From positions 41,583-105,582 of the forward strand of contig CAMBRK010000006.1 of the NCBI GenBank assembly GCA_945870185.1: a stretch of 64,000 nt of DNA, read 5' to 3'. Source of the stretch: Aureispira sp. CCB-QB1. Its GTDB lineage: Bacteria; Bacteroidota; Bacteroidia; Chitinophagales; Saprospiraceae. The translations under genes were made by a program, and so were the position numbers. The notes below the pieces were generated by a model. It was not told where the DNA came from. It made no database searches and saw only the letters and a list, made by a program, of their open reading frames with translations. Each line of letters opens with the position of its first letter. Within the stretch, counting starts at the first letter, position 1. Below are positions 17,381 through 27,253 of this stretch, piece by piece.

Positions 17381-17692
17381 ATGATTGCAATCGTAAATAT
17401 AGCTGGTCAGCAATTTAAAGTGACAGAAGGTCAAGAGCTTTTTGTCCACCAGTTAGAAGCCACTGCAGGTGCATCTGTGTCTTTCGATCAAGTTTTGATG
17501 GTAGACAACAATGGATCTGTAAAAGTAGGCATGCCGGTATTGAGCAATGCCAAAGTATCTGCCACTGTCATCGGCAACCAAAAAGGTGACAAGGTGATCG
17601 TCTTCAAAAAGAAGAGACGTAAAGGTTATCAAAAGAAAAACGGTCACAGACAAAGTTTCACTAAAATCAAAATCGATTCTATCTCTGCGTAA
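17381..17692 (+). CDS. rplU: 50S ribosomal protein L21
   Basis: This 103-residue protein matches L21 along its whole length. It begins MIAIVNIAGQQFKV, contains FDQVLMVD, and ends with the basic KKKRRKGYQKKNGHRQ and FTKIKIDSI segments that contact 23S rRNA. The internal ATG at 17381 was chosen because the GTG at 17348 adds residues absent from the family and overlaps the promoter. It precedes rpmA by 45 bases, the usual L21-L27 pairing. Confidence 0.97.
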   Translation: MIAIVNIAGQQFKVTEGQELFVHQLEATAGASVSFDQVLMVDNNGSVKVGMPVLSNAKVSATVIGNQKGDKVIVFKKKRRKGYQKKNGHRQSFTKIKIDSISA

Positions 17693-17737
17693 CCTCGAGG
17701 TTGGCAGTTTATTATCTAATCAAAAAAGAAAAGAAAA

Positions 17738-18091
17738 ATGGCTCATAAAAAAGGTGTCGGTAGTTCGGACAACGGACGAGATAGTAAAAGTAAAAGACTA
17801 GGAGTGAAACTCTTTGGTGGACAATACGCTAAAGCAGGTAATATCTTGGTAAGACAAAGAGGTACTAGGTTTCATCCTGGTGAAAACACGTACTTAGGTA
17901 AAGATTTCACGGTACATGCTCAAGTAGCTGGAACAGTTGCTTTCAAAAGAGGCAAAAACGACAGAACTTGGATAAGTATCATTCCTGCTTTGAATGAAGT
18001 GCAAGAGACAATAGCACCGATTGCTAAGGCAGCACCAGCTCCAAAAGCTGCACCAGTAGTACCACCAGCTGCTGCTTCAGAAGAAGAATAA
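17738..18091 (+). CDS. rpmA: 50S ribosomal protein L27
   Basis: The N-terminus reads [24 protein letters not shown], the flexible tail that reaches the peptidyl-transferase centre, so no Firmicutes-type cleaved prosequence is present. [22 protein letters not shown] is the L27 signature. At 117 residues it is about 30 longer than typical L27, because of an Ala/Pro-rich C-terminal tail ([19 protein letters not shown]). Such tails are seen in some relatives. It is the last gene of the rplU-rpmA operon and is followed by a strong terminator. Confidence 0.97.
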   Translation: MAHKKGVGSSDNGRDSKSKRLGVKLFGGQYAKAGNILVRQRGTRFHPGENTYLGKDFTVHAQVAGTVAFKRGKNDRTWISIIPALNEVQETIAPIAKAAPAPKAAPVVPPAAASEEE

Positions 18092-18128
18092 GTTACGGTA
18101 ATACAATCCTATATTGTATTTCAAATAA

Positions 18129-18168
18129 TAAAAAGGACACTTCCATATAGGGGTGTCCTTTTTTTATT
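18129..18168 (+). terminator. Rho-independent terminator of rplU-rpmA
   Basis: AAAAAGGACAC pairs with GTGTCCTTTTT across a 12-base loop and is followed by further Ts. Confidence 0.85.
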
Positions 18169-18189
18169 TTCGTAAAAAGATAAACTGCG

Positions 18190-18561
18190 TCATTTTATTG
18201 GTAAAACACCAGAACTAACTCTCCAAGGTTTCTCCAATACAAATTTTATTCCTTCATCCTGGATCACTAGGGTATCTTTCATTTTAGACATACCAAAATA
18301 GACATCATCTTTGAGAATGATCAACGAATCTTTAACTTCATAGTTACCATAAGAAATTTCAGATTCAAAATCAGAATTAATAGCCTTAAATGTCATGTTT
18401 TCTCTAAATTCCAAATAGATACCTTCTTCCCAATAATACTCGGTGAAATACACTACAGGTGATAAATTATTAAATAAATCATATAAGTAGGGTCTGCTGA
18501 AAAAGTCAAAATCCTTCATTTTAAAGGCTGCTATTGGTCCAGGAAATCGTTCAAAAAACAA
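18190..18561 (-). CDS. Hypothetical protein, possibly N-terminally truncated
   Basis: This frame codes for up to 123 residues and I recognise no family. The C-terminal two thirds (YWEEGIYLEFRENMTFKAINS..., ISYGNYEVKDSLIILKDD) reads like a small beta-rich domain of the kind found in Bacteroidota exported proteins. The frame opens at a TTG just inside a hairpin-rich repeat region. No signal peptide or clear ATG precedes it (first ATG at codon 15). The upstream residues LFILYRLFFERF continue the frame, with a stop further up. The N-terminus may have been lost when the repeat arrived. Confidence 0.45.
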   Translation of the reverse strand: MFFERFPGPIAAFKMKDFDFFSRPYLYDLFNNLSPVVYFTEYYWEEGIYLEFRENMTFKAINSDFESEISYGNYEVKDSLIILKDDVYFGMSKMKDTLVIQDEGIKFVLEKPWRVSSGVLPIK

Positions 18562-18974
18562 GCGATAGAGAATGAAGAGTCAAAAGTGCGTCTATCGCCT
18601 AGGTAGAATATTTAGAATTAATAATTGATGTCCAAGGCGATAGAAAAAGCATTTTGACTCGAGAATGAACTTAGAATTACTCGTAGCTGATCTAAGTTTA
18701 GATCAGTGCCTTCATTTTTGAGTGATTTCGTATCACTCAAATACAGCAAAGCTGTACCATTCAGTTACCTTTTTTTGAACTGGTCTTTTCCTGCCCGACT
18801 CCGTAGGCAGGCGGGTTGGTTACTTTTTTTGGCAATGCAAAAAAGTGACTGCCGCCCGCATAGGGCAAAAGTTTAGATGAAGTGCAAATGATTTAGAAGT
18901 TTTGAAGAAATTCCTGTGCATCGAAACCAATAAATTTGAACTTATAAAATTGATAATCATAAATTTATATTACA
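18562..18974. repeat. Hairpin-rich intergenic repeat region
   Basis: No gene is visible. The stretch is a chain of palindromes. An imperfect inverted repeat of ~25 bases is at 18577-18601 and 18634-18660 (sharing GGCGATAGA and TTTTGACTC). Further hairpins lie at 18687-18706, 18719-18739 (GAGTGAT/ATCACTC), 18743-18755 (ACAGC/GCTGT), 18790-18811 (CCTGCC/GGCAGG), and 18818-18849 (GTTACTTTTTT/AAAAAAGTGAC). The CCTGCC/GGCAGG hairpin is locally GC-rich and recurs in form at the right edge of the window. This looks like an inserted, multicopy palindromic element. Confidence 0.6.
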
Positions 18975-19277
18975 TCAAGCAGGCCCTAAGTAGAATGAGA
19001 TACATGAAAATACCAATGTGATAAACCAAATGGCCAAAGGAATAAGCTTTTTAGATACATACTTGGATTGGGTGCTAGTAGGTATGAATATAGAAATTAA
19101 AGAAAATAAAAATCCTAATGGAAGGGAATATAATAACAATATCCCTAAGGTATCAGTAATGTACTCGTAGAATATAAATGAAAGAAGTAAAACGGAAATC
19201 AATAAAGGTACAATCCGAAAAACGAAATATTCATCCTTTATCACAACTTGTAGAATTCGTTTCAAAGCCAGGTACAC
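18975..19277 (-). CDS. Small hypothetical membrane protein
   Basis: This 100-residue product has three hydrophobic helices (about residues 21-40, 44-66 and 80-97) and no recognised domain. It begins with GTG, whose G is also the last base of the Omp28-like gene's TAG stop, so the two are translationally coupled. Such a junction argues that it is real despite its size. Its role is unknown. The last codons coincide with a short AAGCAGGCCCTA sequence that recurs elsewhere in the window. Confidence 0.55.
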   Translation of the reverse strand: MYLALKRILQVVIKDEYFVFRIVPLLISVLLLSFIFYEYITDTLGILLLYSLPLGFLFSLISIFIPTSTQSKYVSKKLIPLAIWFITLVFSCISFYLGPA

Positions 19278-20110
19278 TACCCTTTCAACTTTTTAAATGC
19301 GGTCTGTATTACTTCTCTATCATTAGAACTAGACTTGTGTACAGCGACTACCACTTCCAGATTTTCTTTTACCCACAGACCTTCTACAATCGGTGGTGTA
19401 AAAACATATTTCTTTTTGATACTTTCACCTTTTTTCATGTTTGTGGCTAAGGCATCACCATCAAATTTTGTGGTAAAAGCTCTCAGCACATGATTATGCT
19501 CAAAAACGTCTTTGATTACATTTCCATCTATTTGTGCATCAATGATTTTTGATTCTGTTATATATACTGTAATATTGTAGCTACCGTCCAAATCTTCCAA
19601 AGGAATGGTTGTAACATCGATTTCAATAGATTTATCTGTTTGATTATAATTGGCATCTAGTAATACGGATAAACGATGTGGTTTATTTAATTCGCTTACT
19701 ACCATAGATTCCCATTGGCCTGTGACTACGGTAGCATATTTTTGGTCGGGATCTCCCAACTCTACTCTATTGACCGTAGCAGCAGGTTTGCCCAACCATG
19801 GTCTGAGCCAGTTTTCCAAATTTTCTGCTTCTTTAAACCTGAAATCGTACTTACTTTTCTTTGTGGGTTCTGACAAAAACTTTCCATGAATGCCCACTGC
19901 GGCTACCTTTCCCGGAAATTTTTTAAGAATGGCTTCTACCGCAGCCGTACCTTTAGGACAATTGGGGCATGATGCACCTGTCAATTCTTCCAACAAGACT
20001 ACACGCTCCGTACTTGGAATGGATGCTTCTCCTATTTCAGGGCTTATTTCGGTGCATGAATTCAGAGATAAAAAGGTTATCAGTATAATGTAAAGACTAA
20101 AATTTCTCAT
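19277..20110 (-). CDS. Omp28-related outer membrane lipoprotein
   Basis: This 277-residue protein has a lipoprotein signal peptide (lipobox LSLNSC). A thioredoxin-like segment has CxxC in ELTGASCPNCPKG at about residues 43-55, then GIHGKFL and a GKPAATVNR cis-proline-like loop. This matches the Omp28 family, surface lipoproteins of Bacteroidota with a thioredoxin-like module and a C-terminal beta domain. It sits directly downstream of the DUF6029 gene (18-base gap) and overlaps the next small gene by one base, so the three form an operon. The redox function is plausible but unproven. Confidence 0.85.
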   Translation of the reverse strand: MRNFSLYIILITFLSLNSCTEISPEIGEASIPSTERVVLLEELTGASCPNCPKGTAAVEAILKKFPGKVAAVGIHGKFLSEPTKKSKYDFRFKEAENLENWLRPWLGKPAATVNRVELGDPDQKYATVVTGQWESMVVSELNKPHRLSVLLDANYNQTDKSIEIDVTTIPLEDLDGSYNITVYITESKIIDAQIDGNVIKDVFEHNHVLRAFTTKFDGDALATNMKKGESIKKKYVFTPPIVEGLWVKENLEVVVAVHKSSSNDREVIQTAFKKLKG

Positions 20111-20128
20111 TTGAATTACGTTTGATAT

Positions 20129-21769
20129 TTAAAAAGTTGTATTCATCGCAAACCTTACACCACTAAATGCAGGCTCTAAACGGCAAATTCCACCGCTACA
20201 TACGATACCTTCCACTTGTTTTACATATCTCAGGCTGTATCTCTGTCCTTCATTGAAAAATACAATGCCAAATGTTGGGTAAAGTGTTTTTTCTATTTCT
20301 CCTTTAGAATTAGCCTTTTTCGGTTTATTGTTATACATACCTGATGCTTCAAAACTCCAACGTGGAGCCAAACCAAATTCGAGCAATCCAAATAACCAGC
20401 TACCAAAATCTTGCTTGGTTTCCATATACTGAAACTCCGCCCTAAGTGATTTTTGGGGTGTAAACTTGTATAAGAGGTCAATATACGGCACCACTGTTTT
20501 CACCAAAGGAACTTCTGCTTTAGTTTCATAAATTTCCTGGTTATAGGTCACCAATTGCAACCCTGAAGTCAGCTGCCATTTTCTTTTATATTTGTAAATC
20601 AGCTCTGTAAAAATTTCCTGAAACAACCTGTCACCTTCCAAAGTCTTAATATCTGAAAAGTTGACATTGGCACTCAATGCTTTACTAAACTTATAACGAA
20701 CATCAAAATTGTAAGCCATCTCAGATATATCCAAAGCTGCAGGACTGTATCGGGCCGTCAGACGAAAAGTGTTTTGACGATTGAGTGGTGTCAAAAAATT
20801 GATCATTCCTCTGAGCAATGTTAAATTAGGATCAACTCGAAAACTAAAATTTTCTGTTCTCTTGGCTTCCACAGTCACACCTAGATTACCCATGACATAA
20901 GACAAACTCCCGTAAAAAACAGAACCTTGAGCTTTAACCAGCTTGCCTAAAGTATTATCACCTACCAATTCTTGTTTTTCAGCAAAGGGATTATTAAAAA
21001 CATCATTGGATTTAAGTGCCACTTCAGTATACAAACTTAAACCTTTATAATTCAAAGTATTGTAAATTGTTGTTGCATAGGTATTATACACCGGTTTAAA
21101 TCGATCAGCTTCCTGATAGGTACGCAACACATCCACGACGGCATTCATATATTCATCTGACAGTGTACGATTTACAAAACCAAAACCAGGAGCAAGCGTT
21201 AATGGATTTTCTTCTGTGCCTAAACTTACAAATCCTTCAGTCCGAATACCTTTAATATTGCCTGTGTAGGTTTCAAAAGCATTTTTTTGTTTACCCGCAA
21301 AACCCATCAGGTGCCAATTTTCATTAAATTGATACTTGGCACTGACTCCATATAGCGCATTATCGATAAAAAGTGGTCTGGTTTCAAAAGCCCTGAAGAT
21401 AAAGCCTGAACCTATCTGATCGTACAAATAACCCGCACTAATCTCTACTTTATCTATTTCCTTTTTAACATACCATCTGCCAATCCCTGTTCCAGAGTAC
21501 GAACCTGTTGGATTACGAAGGTTTGAATTATGAAACATATCAAAACGAGATCCAAAAGTAAATCCTTTAATCTTGTAATTGAGATTCAACCATGCTTCCC
21601 CACCAAAAAACTGATGATCGTATTGCGGTATATTGATGGCATTGATCGCAGAATCCCTCAAAAAAATATTGGCATTGGTTTCAAAGGCTCCAGAAATAAT
21701 ACCTTTATCCTGAGCATAAGAAAAAGTAGCAATACTAAAAAAAAGTAAACACAAAATATTTCTAAACAT
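20129..21769 (-). CDS. DUF6029 outer-membrane beta-barrel-like protein
   Basis: This 546-residue protein has a cleavable signal peptide (ending TFSYAQ). It is then almost entirely alternating amphipathic strands rich in aromatic residues, ending in ...GVRFAMNTTF with a C-terminal phenylalanine. This is the pattern of an outer-membrane beta-barrel. Segments such as SGYLYDQIGSG-like AGYLYDQIGSGFIFRAFE match the DUF6029 family, commonly found next to Omp28 in Bacteroidota. It is the first gene of the operon; no clear TAnnTTTG box was found in the 190 bases upstream. The substrate or role is not known. Confidence 0.75.
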   Translation of the reverse strand: MFRNILCLLFFSIATFSYAQDKGIISGAFETNANIFLRDSAINAINIPQYDHQFFGGEAWLNLNYKIKGFTFGSRFDMFHNSNLRNPTGSYSGTGIGRWYVKKEIDKVEISAGYLYDQIGSGFIFRAFETRPLFIDNALYGVSAKYQFNENWHLMGFAGKQKNAFETYTGNIKGIRTEGFVSLGTEENPLTLAPGFGFVNRTLSDEYMNAVVDVLRTYQEADRFKPVYNTYATTIYNTLNYKGLSLYTEVALKSNDVFNNPFAEKQELVGDNTLGKLVKAQGSVFYGSLSYVMGNLGVTVEAKRTENFSFRVDPNLTLLRGMINFLTPLNRQNTFRLTARYSPAALDISEMAYNFDVRYKFSKALSANVNFSDIKTLEGDRLFQEIFTELIYKYKRKWQLTSGLQLVTYNQEIYETKAEVPLVKTVVPYIDLLYKFTPQKSLRAEFQYMETKQDFGSWLFGLLEFGLAPRWSFEASGMYNNKPKKANSKGEIEKTLYPTFGIVFFNEGQRYSLRYVKQVEGIVCSGGICRLEPAFSGVRFAMNTTF

Positions 21770-21961
21770 AAACCTTGGTCATTGAAAGTTGGAAACATCC
21801 ATTTAATAAAAGTTTGCAAGGTAATCATAAAACCGTTTTTATGAAAAAAATATACGCATTTTCTAAAAATTGTATTGATCACGACTTTTGAGTTGAATAT
21901 TTATGAAAATATTGTAGCTTCATGAGCAAATAAGTTTTACATTTGATCAAAATTAAAATCT

Positions 21962-24064
21962 ATGTCTCACAGAATCACTTACCTTTCTAAGGAAACTAAA
22001 ACCAACCAAAGGATCAAGGGACTATTTATTTGTTTAATTTTACCTTTATTTCTGACAGCACAGTGCGCTCATCCGATGATTATAAAGCATTGAGATCACT
22101 TTATTTAACAACTGATGGAGATAATTGGACTAAAAAATTAGGGTGGCCCAATAGGACTTTTTTTGTAAACAATACAAATATTCCACCTAATATAGATATG
22201 AGCAACTGGTTTGGTATTACCTGTTCTAATTATAGAGTAATTAAAGTTTCATTACCAAAGAACAATCTGAAAGGTGTTTTATCTAACTTCCCTTTAGCAG
22301 AATTAGAAACTTTGATACTAGACGAGAATGAACTTCAAGGTAATATCCCTAACTTTAATTTAACTAAACTTGAAACATTGAGTCTCAGATCTAATAAGTT
22401 TTTTGGAAATATACCAATTTTTAATTTCTTATCATTAAAATCACTGGATTTAAGCTACAACAATTTAACAGGTATTATGCCTTCTTTTGAAAATATGTCT
22501 GAATTATTGACTTTGAAGCTTGACCACAATAAACTTACTGGAAATGTACCTAATTTTAATTTACCGAAGTTAGAAAACCTTGAAATCCAATTTAATCAGC
22601 TAAACGGCTCAATTCCAACACTGAATTTACCTAAAATTATAAATTTAATTTTGGATGGAAATAATTTTACAGGTAAAATCCCAAACTTTAATTTTTCAAA
22701 TTTAATTAAACTATCATTATCAATGAATTCATTGTTTGGCGAAATTCCTGCACTTGAATTACCAATGTTACAAGAATTAAATTTAAATAACAATAAGTTA
22801 AGCGGTAATATTCCGAATTTTCAGTCGCCCAATTTACAAACGTTGAACCATTGTCAAGGTACATATAAAAACACTTCTTTTTTTGGATTTGTAGCAGGTT
22901 CAGGAGCTTACGATATACAATTTACCATATTTAATTGCGCAGGTAAAGGTGTACAATATGGTATTATGAATGCTTGTAGTCCAGGCGGGCCTTTTGAGAT
23001 ATGTGATTCATCTGCAACTGGAAGTGGACAAACAGTAACTATTTCATCAAGTATCCTTGTTCCGTGTAGGACATATATATTTTGGATAAATGGATATGAA
23101 GGTTCAGTGTGTTCTTATTATGCCAATGTGACAGGAGATTTTAATTATTGTAAGGTACCTTATATAGAAGATATTAAAATTGAATCGGCTTGTACTCCAC
23201 TTTGTCCTTCACTTAAACCCTTAACAATTACTGCGGTACCCGAGCTATTTTTTCATTCCTGCGATCGAAGAGATTAGTGGAGCTGTATATAACTGGACAG
23301 TAAGTGGCCCAAGAGAAACTGTAAAATATACCAAAGAAGGCCCCGAAGGCATTAACCTTAAACATATATTTATAGATGCAGGCACATATACTGTTTGTTT
23401 AAGTACCTTTCATCCTTGTTCAGGAGATTCACCTGTTTTCTGTAAAACATTCACCTTTGAATATATCCAAGATGATTATAGTGTTTTTGAAATCTGTAAA
23501 TCAGACTTTCCGTGGTCCGGAGCTCTTGATTCCAAAAATAAACCAATTTTGGATGTGCATGGCAATCAGTGGAAATGGCAAGGCGGAAATATCACGCTAC
23601 AGATGGTGAAGAGTGGCAACTGGAATTACTCAAGTATTTACGAAAATGAATGTGGCTGCACATATAATCAGTCTTTTAGAATTTCAACTACAACCTTATG
23701 TGCTAAGGACAATGCAACGCTGGAAGTAGACTCTACAAATTTCCCAACAGACTCCATATTTTCAGAAAGCCTAGATGAAGCCAAACCATCATCATCAAAT
23801 GATCGGGAAAAAACAAATTATCAGGTTTTCCCAAATCCAAGCAACGGAAAAGTGTTCATCACTCCAAACCAACCTACAGCATTTAAAGTAGACGTGTACT
23901 CTATGAGCGGATTGCCTTTGGAGTCTTCATTGGTCGAAAGTAAAACACATGGAATTGGATTTGAATTAAGTTTAGACCAGTTGCCACAAGCGATGTACCT
24001 GATTCGCATCTTAGACGATGATGGTTTTTCTTATCATCGGGTGATGAAGATTAAGTCATTTTAA
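21962..24064 (+). pseudogene. Leucine-rich-repeat T9SS surface protein, broken by two frameshifts
   Basis: Three pieces form one protein of about 700 residues. A signal peptide starts at the ATG at 21962 (GLFICLILPLFLTAQCAHP) in frame 2. Frame 1 then carries a conserved DDYKALRSLYLTTDGDNW start and around ten leucine-rich repeats (NLTKLETLSLRSNKFFGNIP type), to about 23250. Frame 2 resumes with IPAIEEISGAVYNWTV, a PKD-like domain, and a C-terminal T9SS type A sorting domain (FPNPSNGKVFI ... MKIKSF). The first break is near 22074, where one missing base would restore CAHPDDYKAL. The second is a run of seven Ts at 23248-23254; six would restore ELFFIPAIEE. Either this is a recent pseudogene or the breaks are sequencing errors. 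Confidence 0.8.
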
Positions 24065-24096
24065 TCTTTAATATATAAGATTAACAACTAATTTTA

Positions 24097-24104
24097 TACT
24101 TTTG
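24097..24104 (+). promoter_or_regulatory. Bacteroidota -7 promoter box
   Basis: TACTTTTG, 28 bases upstream of the Asp-box protein gene. Confidence 0.55.
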
Positions 24105-24132
24105 TGATTACAACCATTAAAAGCACCATAGT

Positions 24133-27100
24133 ATGTACCGTAATTTTATCTTAAGCGCTATCTTTTTATCTTTACTTTGTATGTTCTCTACAAAGATTGA
24201 TGCTCAAGTTACTCAAGAAAATGGAGTGGATTCCAAACTATATAGTTCAGTTAAGTGGAGACATATCGGTCCATTTAGAGGTGGTCGCTCTTGCGCAGTA
24301 ACCGGTGTGACCGGAAAACCCAATTTATTTTATTTTGGTGCCACAGGTGGCGGAGTTTGGAAAACAACAGATGGCGGTCGTACTTGGGAAAATATATCTG
24401 ATGGATACTTTGGAGGATCTATAGGCAGTATCACGGTGGCTGCATCTGATCCCAATGTAATCTATGTGGGTGGTGGAGAAAAAACTGTACGCGGAAATGT
24501 ATCCTATGGTGACGGTCTTTGGAAATCAGAAGATGCTGGCAAGACTTGGACGTCATGTGATATGAAAACTGCCCGACATATATCCCGAATCAGAGTACAT
24601 CCGGAAAATCATAATATTGTATTTGCTTCCGTAATGGGTGATTTGTTTAAGGATAGTCCTGATCGTGGCGTTTTCAAAAGTATCGATGGCGGCAAAAGCT
24701 GGAAAAAAGTCCTGTTTGCCAATGCTTCAGCAGGAGCAGTAGATTTAGTAATGGATCCTACTAATCATCGTATTTTATACGCATCCACATGGAATGTCAG
24801 AAGGACTCCTTACAGCTTATCTAGTGGCGGAGATGGATCTGCCATATGGAAAAGTACAGATAGTGGAGAAACATGGACCAACATCAGTAGCAATGAAGGA
24901 CTACCAAAAGGTATTTGGGGCATTTCAGGCATTGCTGTAGCCTACAATGATAATCAAATTGTCTATGCCATCATAGAAAATGAAAATGGTGGTGTGTTTA
25001 GATCTAATGATGGAGGCAAAACCTGGAAAAAAACCAATGAAGATAGGTCATTGAGACAAAGAGCTTGGTATTATAGTAGAATTTATACAGACACCCAAGA
25101 TGACAATCTCCTTTATGTACTTAATGTCAATTACCATAAGTCTACTGACGGTGGCAAAACGTTTAGTAGTCATGAAGCGCCACATGGTGATCATCACGAT
25201 TTATGGGTAGCACCAGAAAATCCACAAAGAATGATCATAGGTGATGATGGCGGTGCTCAGGTCACATATGATGGCGGCGAGACTTGGAGTACATACCACA
25301 ATCAACCCACTGCACAGTTTTATCGCGTGGTCACTGACAATCATTTTCCTTACAGAATATATGTAGCTCAGCAAGACAATAGTACACTTAGAATAGCTCA
25401 TCGGACCACGGGAGGAAGTATCACAGAAAGCGATTGGGAAGAGACGGCCGGTGGAGAATCGGCACATATCACAGTAGATCCACTTAATAATGACATTGTT
25501 TATGGAGGAAGCTATGATGGATTTTTGACCCGAGTCAACCATAAAACCAACTCTGTCAGAGGTATCAATGTGTGGCCTGACAACCCTATGGGACATGGAG
25601 CTGAAGGTATGAAATACCGCTTCCAATGGAATTTCCCTATCTTTTTTTCTAAACACAATCCTAAACGGCTCTATGCTGCTTCCAATCACCTTCACATGAC
25701 TGAAGATGAAGGGCATACCTGGAAAATAGTTAGCCCGGATCTCACTAGAAATGAAAAGGTAAAATTAGGTCCATCAGGCGGCCCAATCACCAAAGACAAT
25801 ACTTCTGTGGAATATTATGCTACCATTTTTGCAGTCAATGAGTCACCTATTAAAGCGGGTTTGATTTGGGCAGGGTCTGATGATGGCCGCATCCATGTAA
25901 CTCAAGACGGTGGAGCGAATTGGTCAGAAGTTACTTCCACATTGATGCCGAAATACCTGATGATCAATAGTGTAGAACCCAGTCTTCATGATCCAGCAGT
26001 TTGTTACATAGCAGGAACTATGTATAAATCAGGTGACTATCTTCCGTATTTATACAAAACGTCTGATTATGGTAAGACTTGGAAAAAAATAGTTAATGGT
26101 ATTGGGGAAGATTATTTCACCAGAGTGCTTAGAGAAGATCCTAACGTGAAAGGCTTGTTGTACGCAGGAACAGAAAAAGGAATGTTTTTTTCTTATGATG
26201 ATGGTAATAACTGGCAATCATTTCAACTCAATCTTCCCATAGTACCCATTACGGACTTAGCTTTAAAAAATAATAATCTGATCGCAGCAACGCAAGGTAG
26301 AAGTCTTTGGATGATCGATGATTTGACCGTTATACATCAGGCGCTTAAAAATAAAAGCAAAGAAAACATTATGCTTTATAAACCTATGGATAGTTACAGA
26401 ATAGGTGGCTACCAGTCCAAAGAAAGCAAAACAGAAGGAACCAATCATCCTGGTGGCGTTATGACCCATTTCTATTTGGAAAAATTTGATAAAGAAAAAG
26501 ATACCTTAACACTAATATATCTAACAGAAAAAGGTGATACCATCCGTACTTTTTCAACCCACGCCAAAGAAGACGAAGATAAATTCAAAGCGCAAGAAGG
26601 TGGAAATGTCTTTACATGGAGAATGAACTATCCAAAGGCCAAAAAATTTGATGGCATGATATTATGGTGGGGATCTTTAAATGGCCCTACAGCTACCACA
26701 GGTAATTACAAAGTACAGTTAAAACATAAAAACAAGGTATTAGAGCAATCTTTCAAAATACTCAGAAGTCCCAACTCCGAAGGTAGCGATGCAGATATCA
26801 AAGCTCAATTTGATTTTATAAAATCAATAAACGATAAAGTATCAGAAGCACATCAAGCTATCGCGGATATCAGATCCATGAAGACTCAAATCAAAACCTA
26901 TACGGACCTTATTTCTGATAAAGATATCAAAGCCTATGCTTCCAAAATGGATTCTTTGGCAACAGAAGTAGAGAAAAATTTATACCAGACCAAAAATAAG
27001 AGTGGACAAGATCCATTAAATTTCCCCATAAAGCTGACCAATAAATTGGCACATCTCAATTCCTTGGTAAGTATGGGTATCAATGACTTTCCTCCCACCC

Positions 27101-27246
27101 GATCTATGCTCGAAGTCAGGGACGAACTCAATGGTATAATAGACGGTCAACTCAAGATTTGGTATTATGTAAAAACCAATATGCTCAAAGAACTCAATAC
27201 CATGATCAAACGAAAAGAAATGGATGTGATTATTTTAAAACCATAA
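24133..27246 (+). CDS. Secreted sortilin/VPS10-like Asp-box beta-propeller protein
   Basis: This 1037-residue protein has a signal peptide (ending TKIDAQ). At least ten Asp-box (BNR) motifs of the form S/T-x-D-x-G-x-T/S-W occur between residues ~75 and 700 (TTDGGRTW, SEDAGKTW, SIDGGKSW, STDSGETW, SNDGGKTW, TYDGGETW, TQDGGANW, TSDYGKTW). This predicts two seven-bladed propellers, as in sortilin N-terminal/VPS10-like and GH74-like proteins. The last ~250 residues are helical (coiled coil near 895-960). There is no T9SS domain. Annotation pipelines often call these glycosyl hydrolases, but I cannot identify catalytic residues. It leads an operon with the DUF6495 gene seven bases downstream. Confidence 0.8.
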   Translation: MYRNFILSAIFLSLLCMFSTKIDAQVTQENGVDSKLYSSVKWRHIGPFRGGRSCAVTGVTGKPNLFYFGATGGGVWKTTDGGRTWENISDGYFGGSIGSITVAASDPNVIYVGGGEKTVRGNVSYGDGLWKSEDAGKTWTSCDMKTARHISRIRVHPENHNIVFASVMGDLFKDSPDRGVFKSIDGGKSWKKVLFANASAGAVDLVMDPTNHRILYASTWNVRRTPYSLSSGGDGSAIWKSTDSGETWTNISSNEGLPKGIWGISGIAVAYNDNQIVYAIIENENGGVFRSNDGGKTWKKTNEDRSLRQRAWYYSRIYTDTQDDNLLYVLNVNYHKSTDGGKTFSSHEAPHGDHHDLWVAPENPQRMIIGDDGGAQVTYDGGETWSTYHNQPTAQFYRVVTDNHFPYRIYVAQQDNSTLRIAHRTTGGSITESDWEETAGGESAHITVDPLNNDIVYGGSYDGFLTRVNHKTNSVRGINVWPDNPMGHGAEGMKYRFQWNFPIFFSKHNPKRLYAASNHLHMTEDEGHTWKIVSPDLTRNEKVKLGPSGGPITKDNTSVEYYATIFAVNESPIKAGLIWAGSDDGRIHVTQDGGANWSEVTSTLMPKYLMINSVEPSLHDPAVCYIAGTMYKSGDYLPYLYKTSDYGKTWKKIVNGIGEDYFTRVLREDPNVKGLLYAGTEKGMFFSYDDGNNWQSFQLNLPIVPITDLALKNNNLIAATQGRSLWMIDDLTVIHQALKNKSKENIMLYKPMDSYRIGGYQSKESKTEGTNHPGGVMTHFYLEKFDKEKDTLTLIYLTEKGDTIRTFSTHAKEDEDKFKAQEGGNVFTWRMNYPKAKKFDGMILWWGSLNGPTATTGNYKVQLKHKNKVLEQSFKILRSPNSEGSDADIKAQFDFIKSINDKVSEAHQAIADIRSMKTQIKTYTDLISDKDIKAYASKMDSLATEVEKNLYQTKNKSGQDPLNFPIKLTNKLAHLNSLVSMGINDFPPTRSMLEVRDELNGIIDGQLKIWYYVKTNMLKELNTMIKRKEMDVIILKP

Positions 27247-27253
27247 TCAGGGT

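Noticed and set aside
23549..24064. Stand-alone 171-residue ORF
   Set aside because: It is the continuation of the frameshifted LRR-T9SS gene. Its frame is open back to about 23255, and it has no signal peptide of its own.
25201..25716. 171-residue minus-strand ORF
   Set aside because: It is antisense to the Asp-box propeller gene, with no family resemblance or promoter.
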